Shown: positions 34,401 to 43,400 of the stretch, piece after piece
How positions within the stretch are numbered: the stretch's first letter is position 1
Layout: each line of letters begins with the position of its first letter
Source: SLQH01 sp964612995
GTDB lineage: Bacteria; Planctomycetota; UBA11346
Direction: 5' to 3'
NCBI GenBank assembly: GCA_964612995.1
Contig: CAZTGE010000016.1
Coordinates: forward strand, 1-43,914
Length of the DNA stretch: 43,914 bases
Position numbers and translations under genes: made by a program
Notes under the pieces: model-generated
Seen by the model: only the letters and a program-made list of their open reading frames with translations
Told to the model about the DNA's origin: nothing
Database searches by the model: none

Positions 34401-37400
34401 ACGATTCCGACCCGCAGGAAATCATTCCCACGCACCACGCACCGTTACGTAACCCTGATGGCGATGCGCCTGGCTTGATTGAATATGTCCCGGACGAAGG
34501 TCATCTGCGGCTTTGGCTGCGCCAACGCGATGATGATAATCCGGCCAAGCGTGACCCGGAGTCGATTGGGGCCGGCGGTGATTTCATACCTGCCGACGAG
34601 GAGTTCGCCGCGCGTGAAATCTTTGCCGACGGCAATGAGGCCACTGTGTATGTCGAGTCTGTGCGCCCGAGCGCTTCCGTCGCGGATCTTGAGATCGTGT
34701 TCGAGGTTGATCCGAACAGCGAGCACCTGCATCCGGGCTTCATGTGCAGCGATCGCGTCCGCGTATCTGCCGTTGTGCTTGATGTGGATGTCGACAGCGA
34801 CAACGACAACGGCGTGAACGACGCTGACCGCAGTTTCCTTGAGGATCAGATTGAGGATCTGGTCGACTTCGGGCACGGCAGTGACACTGGAGAGGCGTGG
34901 CCTGGAAAGCTCGTCCAGGTGAATACGGGTGACGATGATTGCGATGGCAGGCCGGGCTATGCTGAAGGCATCGTTGGTCTATGGCCGCTAGATGGCGCCC
35001 TGTCCGATGATCAGAGTGATGTTGATTTTACGCAGGAATGGTTCGTGCCGCTTCACATTTCTTTGCCGAAGGCCATCCCTCTGAAAAACATGCGGCTGGT
35101 GATCCTGGACAAGAATCTGCCCAGTGTGCCAGACGCCATGACGCGTGACGGCGCGGGCACGCATGCGGATCCATACGTTTATAAACCTGCGCTTGGCAAG
35201 CTGCGCCTGTGGCGGCGGCCAGCGATGGCGCAGCGAGCAATAGCCGACTTCATCGAACACGAGCGCGCCTACGAGGCCTCTGATCTTTCCGACGGTGGGC
35301 ATGAAATCACCCTGTACATCGAAGGCATCACTGCCTCTGAAAGCGTTGGCGACACGCGCCTCGATGTACTGCTCTACACCGACAGCATGGGCCGTTGGGT
35401 GGACCCGGACGAGGATGATCCCGAGGATGATCCCGAAGATGATGCCGAGCCCGATTTCCCCGGTCTGGCGGAGAAGGATCGGCGGCTTTCGAGAGACGCG
35501 GTTGTGCTGACTCTGGTGGACGTCCGGCGGTTCAAGAGTTCCGTATTCCCCTATGCCGACGATCCACAAGAAGACGAACAGAACCTTGCCGGCGGAAGTG
35601 AGCCCTGGGTCAATGATCTGTTCGGTTTCCGGGCCGATTATGGCCAGAACGACGGCCCGTTCTGGAGCCTCATGGCAGGCAATGGCTTTGCCGGCTTGGA
35701 ATGGCTGGTCAGGGTGGATCCGACCGCGACAGGGAAGCGCGGTGTTGATAATCCTGAGTTCAGCTCCTTCGACGCCAATCCGGGTCAACGCGATTCTGAC
35801 CCATCATCGAAGTGGAATGGGGTTGAAGTAACGCCCCATGCTGCGACTGGAACGCGTGTTGGCAAGGTGCCTACAGATGGGGTCATCGCCGATGATTCGA
35901 CCAGGCATATCCCGGATGACAGCTACGTGTTTGGTCATGACTTCCAGAATGGTGCCTACTGGGCGAGCCGTATCGACGCGCACGGTTCACCGCCCGATGG
36001 CGAGGACGGCAAGTTCCCGAAGCACGCTCCGGCCCTCAAGCGTCGCCCGGGTACGATCTACGAACCGGTGATCGCGGTCATCAAGGGCGGGCTCGGGTAC
36101 CCCAGCAATCAAGTCGCCCTTTACGGCCTGACCCCCGATGCTCCGGATCCCCGTGGTACGCATGGCGAGGACCGGGCCCGATGGCGGTTCATGGCCGTCG
36201 CTCGAGATCCCGCAGATCCAGCCGTCAATGTCCCATCGGGTGTGACACTACGTTGGGCCCTGAGCAATGGACGATATCCAGGCCTTCATGACGGCGATCT
36301 CCAGAGCGGTCGAGGGCTGCCAGGTGGGTTTGAGGCGGTCGCGGATGCGCCCGAGAACGAAGGTGGACAACCGGTCTTGATCGATGCCGATTTCGCCGCA
36401 GGTCGCTGGGAGCCTCGCTTGGAGGTGATCCGGGATGGTGAGGTGATTGGTGTTGCAGAGATCCACTCGTTGGTGGTCGAATCGGAGCCGGGAGAGGCCT
36501 TGGACGATCCGCCCAGTCGGGTTGAAGACGCATTGATTCGCGGTGCAAGTTTTAGCGTGAGCAATCTCGGTGCGACCCAGGACAGCCTGGATGTCGATGT
36601 CCGACTGTCCGTAGACCCGTCTGGGCGTGATCGTGGACGTGTGAGTCTCGACGGTTATCCGCAGAATCAGTATTGGTGCGGTCGCCAGGACGACCATGAC
36701 CTGGCCCAGTACCTGCCAGTCGCAGAAGGCGAAGCGGTCGAAGTGTGGCTGCAGGGATACGACGGCGTTCATCCCGAAACGGAGAGCGATAGCGATCACG
36801 GCGGCCCGTGCTTGGTGGTGCAAGCGCAGGCTTTCGAAGAGATCTTCTACGACCCAATGGACCCGTTCGACTTCCCGCCTGCATGGTTGAAGAAGAGCCC
36901 AGCCCGGTGGCGGTGGTTCGAGACCGATCGTCAGCCGTTCTTGACCTATGCGAAGCGCATCCTGGTCAGGCGGATGGATGCTGAGCGACCGATCACGGAC
37001 GTGCTCGAGGAGTTTCCGAGCGATCGCTGGTACGATCTCACGGGCAGCGCCCGGGCACAGGACTACGCGGTCCTGAGTAGTCCGCGTCCGGGGATTGTGA
37101 TCAGCGATGTCCAGATTGATGGCCAAGGCGTCGGCGACCCGGATACGGCGATCACCCGAACCGTGACGATTGAAGGGTATGTCCGCGATCGTATCGCGGA
37201 CGTGATCAAGGAACGAGAGGCCGTGGATGCCGGGGGGGCAGACATCAAGAGTATTGACGCCTTCATTCATGGCAGTGACAGTGAGGCGGCCAGCGTCGAC
37301 TGCGAAGGCAAGACAGAAGACAACTGGACGTTCTGGGCTCCTTACCCGTATCGAGGTGAATTCGAGCTGGAGATTCAGGATGTGGAGATGCGCCACTTCG

Positions 37401-40400
37401 GGGCTGAGATCCTGCTGCGGACCAGCGCCAATGTCGCGGGCAACTGCGGCTGGTTACGCTTGTTCATCCGCATCGACCAGCAGGGTGCCGCTACCTATCA
37501 GATCCTGGATGACAGTGACCATGGCCTGGACCAGCCTTTCCTGGTCCAGTATAGCGGATCGGAGCAGAGCCAGGGTCAGCCCGACTACGAGGATGCGCTC
37601 TTCGAACGTGTTGATGGACGCAACCTCGATATTGGCAACTGGCAGATCGGCGTTGGCGCGCAACGCTCGCTATTCGGGGGTGACAAAGACGACTGGGCCT
37701 CCTTTGTTTCCCGCGAGGTCGGTGCGTCCGACAATGCCCAGCGACCGCTCGTTTTCCACATGGTGCCGCGTAAGTCCGGTGAGAGAGCTTGCGACCTCTG
37801 CTTCTGTGACCCCGACAGCGGCAAGCTGGCCACCAAATCGATCACCTTGCCTGAATTGGACCACGTCCCCTCTGGCACCGACGCCTTCATCGAGTTCAAA
37901 ACCGCTGATGACCGCGATTCGATTCAATGGCATGCACCGATCGCATATTATGGGCCGGGTGGATACGCCGATGATTCCACGCAGACCATTCGCGAGCGTC
38001 GCCACGCCGCAGGCATGGGCCGGATCCTGAAGACCGATGGCCTGGGGCTGGGTGACGAACGTCATCAGCACCCGCTCGGCGAACGGATTCCAGTTCATCT
38101 GCGCGCACGTCTCGGGCGCGGTTACCGAACAAACGCCGTCCGGCTCAAGCTCGATGGCGAGCGCTGGGTGCAGGTCTTCGAGCAGGCGGGAACCGGGGAA
38201 GCTGGCGAGGCTGAAGAGCCGGTTCTGGGCCACGGTTCCGATGGATGGATCGCGACCAAGAACTACCGTTGGGACGAACTGCCGGAAACGCTGTGGATCC
38301 ATTGCGGCAAGGACACAGACCTCGTGCTCAGCGTCGAGTTTCCGACCTATGCGCACGCCAATGCCAGCGATTCGTGGAATAGTGGCCCTGGCGTAGTAGA
38401 GGAGACGGGGCTGCCCGGTTTTGACTTTGTCCGTGATGAGTTGTTTGGATTCGAGCTCTACCGGTTGACCGGCGGCCTCGGTTCAGGGTCACCTGGGACG
38501 CCAATGCGGCAAGTCATTCCCGGCATCGGGTCCGTTCATCTGTCTCGAGGCAATGTCCACCTTTCGATTCCGAGCTTCATTTACCCCACGCCGGTTCTGA
38601 ACCCGGATGTCGGTTTCCTGTTCAACGGCTTCGATGGCCTGCGCGAGCTTCCCGAGTCACCCACCGGCTGGATGACCAACTATCACCAACGGACGGTCAG
38701 CCCGTTTCTTCATGGTGAAATCATGGAGTTCGACGAAGACGTGCTCAAGGATAGTTCTCTTTCCTTCGTCTACATTGATGGCACGGGGCAACGCCACGTA
38801 TTCAGTGTGGCCGACGACAAGTACGTCTCAATCGCGACCCACTCTGGACTGTGCGGCGCAGAGCTATGCTACAACGCAACGACTGGCGATAGTGAGGTCG
38901 TTGCCTATGACAACATGATTCGGTACTTCGGCGACAATGGGCATCTAGATTACATCCGCGCGATCGATGGGCAGGGCATCGCTATCCGCCGGGGCGGCGA
39001 GCGTGACGAGGAAATCACCGAGGTGAGCGACCACTATGGCCGCTCGCCGGCGGTCGACATCCCACCGTGCCTGCGGACCGGGCAGCCATCTGACGGCGCT
39101 GTTGGCCCCGATTGGCGACCATGGCGAATCGAACTCGACCCCGAAAGCGGACTGCCGAACTTCGCTGTATTGGGTGAAACGGGGGAAGAGCGGTTGTACG
39201 AGTTGGGCTATGCAGGCGAAGGGCCAGACGGCGACGACGGTGGCAATGGCGACGAAGAGGGAGATCCACCGAGTGCGAGGCAGGCTGACGCACGCTTGGC
39301 GTCAGTGGCCTTCCCTGATGCAAGTGCAGATCCCGACACCACATGGCCACCGGCATTGAGGCATTCCATCGACTATGGTGGTTACGAGGGACCGGGCTAT
39401 GCGAGCGCGGTGACTATCGAGGAGTTGTTTGGCGGCACGACTGCATACCAGATCGACAGCTCCATGGATTTCCTGACCGCAGTCACGGACGCCGAAGGGA
39501 GCGTCACGTCGTTCGTGCCGGATCAGCAGAAACATCGGGTCGCGCGGCACCAGCGCGGCCGTAGCGTTGTGCAGTACTCCTATGACGACCACGGGATGCG
39601 CACGGCGGCTCGATATGAGGGTAGTGGTCCATCCTTACCGCGAAGCTGGACCTATGAGGCCCTCCCCGGTGTGAAGGGAAGCTGGGTTCTCGTGAAGACC
39701 AGCACAAGGGGCAGGGATAGCACGATCGAGGTCATCAATGACGGCTTTGGCGACTTCCGTACAGGTGCCGCGAAATTGGTGACCGATACCCATGGCGGGC
39801 GGGCCGACTATCAGTACACCGAAAGAGGCTTCCTCTCGCAGAGTTCAAATGAATTTGGGGTCACCCTTGAATTCACGGACCTGGAGAACCGCTTTGGGCG
39901 GTGGCGCAAGCAGGCCACGCCGATGCAGCGCACCATCGACCGCGCCTTCTATGAAGATGACTACGCTCAGCTGCATAAGCAACGGGGGCGGTTCGTCGAA
40001 GTGTTCACAGTCTACGAGTACGATGGTCATCAGCGATTGCACAAGGTCTATCCACACGGACCTGGTGGACCGGCCGAAACGATCGTGCAGAACATTTTTG
40101 ATGAGACCGTGTACAACGAAGACGTCCTGGGCGTCAAGAGTGAGTATGTCTATAATGTTTACGGCATGCCTGTCAGTGCGGGTGGTACTGCGAGTGGGTA
40201 TGCGCACTATCGCTACGCTCTGGTCGATGGCGGGGGGTATAGTGAGACGACCTATGTGGCCACAGGCGCAGAGCTGGAGGGCGCTGAGTCCAGCACCAAG
40301 ACCGGGGTGACGACCTATGATGGCGTCGGGCGGGTGGTTTCCAACAAGACCTGGATAAGCACGCCCACGCCAACTCCGCGCGTCGTCAGCTACGACTATA

Positions 40401-43400
40401 CTCCCGAAGGATGGGTGGAGCGGATCAAGGGCCCCAGGTCAGGAGAGGAGCGAATCTTCCACTACTACGACGCAGGCCTCCGCAGCAAGGTGGAACGCAC
40501 AGTCTCTGAGGGGGAATACGCGAGTACACAGATGAGCTACGACGACCACGGGAACACAGTGTCTGTGATCGATCCGGATGGAGTGGTCACTACGACCACT
40601 TATGATCGTGGTCGACCGGACACGGTGACCTACGCTGACGGCAGGGAACTGGTTTACGGTTACAACAAGACACGCGTGTCCACCATGACGCAGACAGGTC
40701 GTTCACCGGCCAAGGTGCTGTATAACAACGATGGCGAGCGCATCGGCATGGAAGATCCTGACGGATTCGTCACGAAGGAGGACCTGGAGCGTTCTGAAGG
40801 CAGTTGGCAGGTCGTGGGTACGAGTGCGGGGCCTGCTGGTGCCACGCTGACGACCAACCGGACCACTTTGGATGGGCGCGGATACGCCAGCAACACTGTG
40901 CGTGTGAGCTTCGGTGACGCTGGCGCGACCTCATCGACCGAGTTCTTGGATGTCGATGCCACCGGGCGCCCTTGGGGGCGCAATGAGACGGCGGCCGGCA
41001 TGAGCCGGAGCTTCAGGCAGGAGCCTGCTGCCCACAATCCGTACCTGGTCGCCAAGACCGAACGCACTATCGGCGCTGTTTTGAAGGAGGTTGGCAGGTA
41101 CTCCTATCATTCGCTCTTCAAGGGTATGGTCGAGGAGGCCACCAACCTGGCACACCGGGTCCGAAATGTAATCGATGCGGCCACCGGCGATGTGATCGAT
41201 CAGAAAGATAACGGAGGCTCGGACCTAGGCAGCGTGAATGAGGTGCTCGAACGGGACCTGGCCGGAAACACGTTGCGTTGGCGAGACGGTGACGGATTTG
41301 AATGGTCCCGTATGGTCGACTTGGGCGATCGTGAACGGCGGCGGGAATCTCCTTCTGGTCATGTAAACGAACAGGATTACACCCCGGGCGGGCGGAATAC
41401 GGAGCGAAGAGCATCGGGGCCCGATGGTGATCTGGTTACAGTGCGTCTGGTCGAGCATGACGCGGCGGGACGACCCGCCATCATCACCAACCCCGTGTCC
41501 GGTGTAGAGACGCGTCGTGAATACTACAGCTCAGGCGCTCCTGCCGGGTTGGTGAGGTCCGTAACCCAAGGGAGCCTGACCACTTCCTACACGTATGAGA
41601 ATCGCCGTGTGGCCACAAAGACCGATTCCAATGGGACGACCGTATATGAGTACTACCAGGACGGTCCCCATACAGGGCGCTTGAATAGGATGACGCGCCC
41701 CGGCGGGTTGACCGAAGCCTATAAGTACTATCTAGACGGGAAGTTGCGCGAGCGATCCGGCAATGGTCTGGTGGAGAGCTATGAGTATGACGAAGCGGGT
41801 CGGCTCGACATCAAGACCGTCACCGCTTCAGAGGCTGCGAAGGCGGATGTCAAGGACCCCGATGGCCAGATCACATACGAGTACGAATACAACTCAGATG
41901 GAACCATGGCCAAGATGACGGTCAACGGGGTCGAGAAGGTCTACCAGTACGATGAGTATGGCCGTCTTCAAGGTATCGATGGTGAGATGATACAGGAGTT
42001 CGATGCGCGCGGTCGGGTCCGAGCAATCAACATTCCTGGTCAGGATTCGATCGATGTCCTCTATCGCAATGGGGGGCGTGGGCATCTCGTGCAGGAGCGC
42101 GGGGGTTATGTCTACAACTATGAGAACGGCCGTATATCTGAAGTGACGGACCTTGCGACGGACGAGAGCGCCTCGTATGCGTACTGGAACAGCAGCAATC
42201 TGATCAAGGAGGCCTCACTGCCGGGCGGTATCAAGCGGAAGTTTGAATACTTTGCCGACGGACGTCAGAGGCAGGTGGAGACCTACGCCAATAACGACTT
42301 TGTGTCTCAGTTCGGGTATGAATACGACACGGACGGTCGTCTTACGGATATGTCCGCCACCACCCCGCTTTGGCAACGAACTTACGGCTTCATCTATGAC
42401 GGGTCCGGGCGCCTTGATGCTGAGGTCTGCGAAGATGACGATGGGCTCGTCTACCGGCGAGAGTATGCTTACGAGGGAGCGGCGGGTGCGCGTGGGAACA
42501 TCACGTCCATTGATTTCGAGACCAGGGAGCCCGTTGAGAGACGGGCGGGGACGGAGTTCGATCTACGGCTTCGGCGAGATCAGACCTTTGCCGCCCTGAG
42601 GCTGCCGGCATCGCTTCCGCACGGCTGGAATCTGAGTGCTGAGGCTGAAAGTGTCGGTGCCCTGCGATGGCTGCCCCTGGAGGATGCTGTTGAGGTGCTG
42701 CCGGTGGCGTTAAATCTTCCTGACGACAATCGCGTTCCGCTAGGCCTCTATGCCTTGGAATTACGTGCGCGACGTACAGTGAATCAGTCGGCGCGTGCGG
42801 GCATGCGATTTGGGTCGCAGGTTGAGATCTATGCGCGGTATGCGTACAACGAAGTTGACAACGAGTACTCGGTCCGGGTCAGTATCGCCTTCGATGATGA
42901 TGGGCCCGGTGGCAGGGCGCCCCGAGTGTACAATAGTGACCCGATAGTCTTGCCCCCTGGGTCAGACGGTTGGTTCCCGACTGCCACGCTGCGCATGGCC
43001 GCCCGAGGCTCAGGTACTCGGGTTGAACTGGTTACTGATGGCCTTGGCGGGGGCTTGGCCGGTGCGGCGATAGTCGAGCGCAAGGTCGTGCTGGACGCCC
43101 CGGTGTCTCTGCCTGTTGATTCGTGGTCGATGATCGCCCGGGGTGGAGCGGAGGTTGAATTCGATCGGTTGGCATGGATGGATCTGCAGCAGGGTGATGA
43201 AGTGAGCATTCAGCGGGAGTATACTCCCTATGCCAATCGCCTGGTGCGGTCGCAACGCAGCGACGGCAGTCAACGTCACTTCGCGTACAATTACTGGGGC
43301 GGCCTGAGTCGCGAGGTTGCTGAGTGGGGCGCCTGGTCCGAAGTCTCCACGTATGACTATGACAGCCTCATGCGTCGATCAGGCATTCGGGTCGAAGCCG

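Noticed and set aside
28943..37396. Long minus-strand frames inside the giant gene (for example 28943-30205 and 36248-37396)
   Set aside because: They are mirror frames of a continuous plus-strand protein with recognisable domains; their products show no motifs and no ribosome binding sites.
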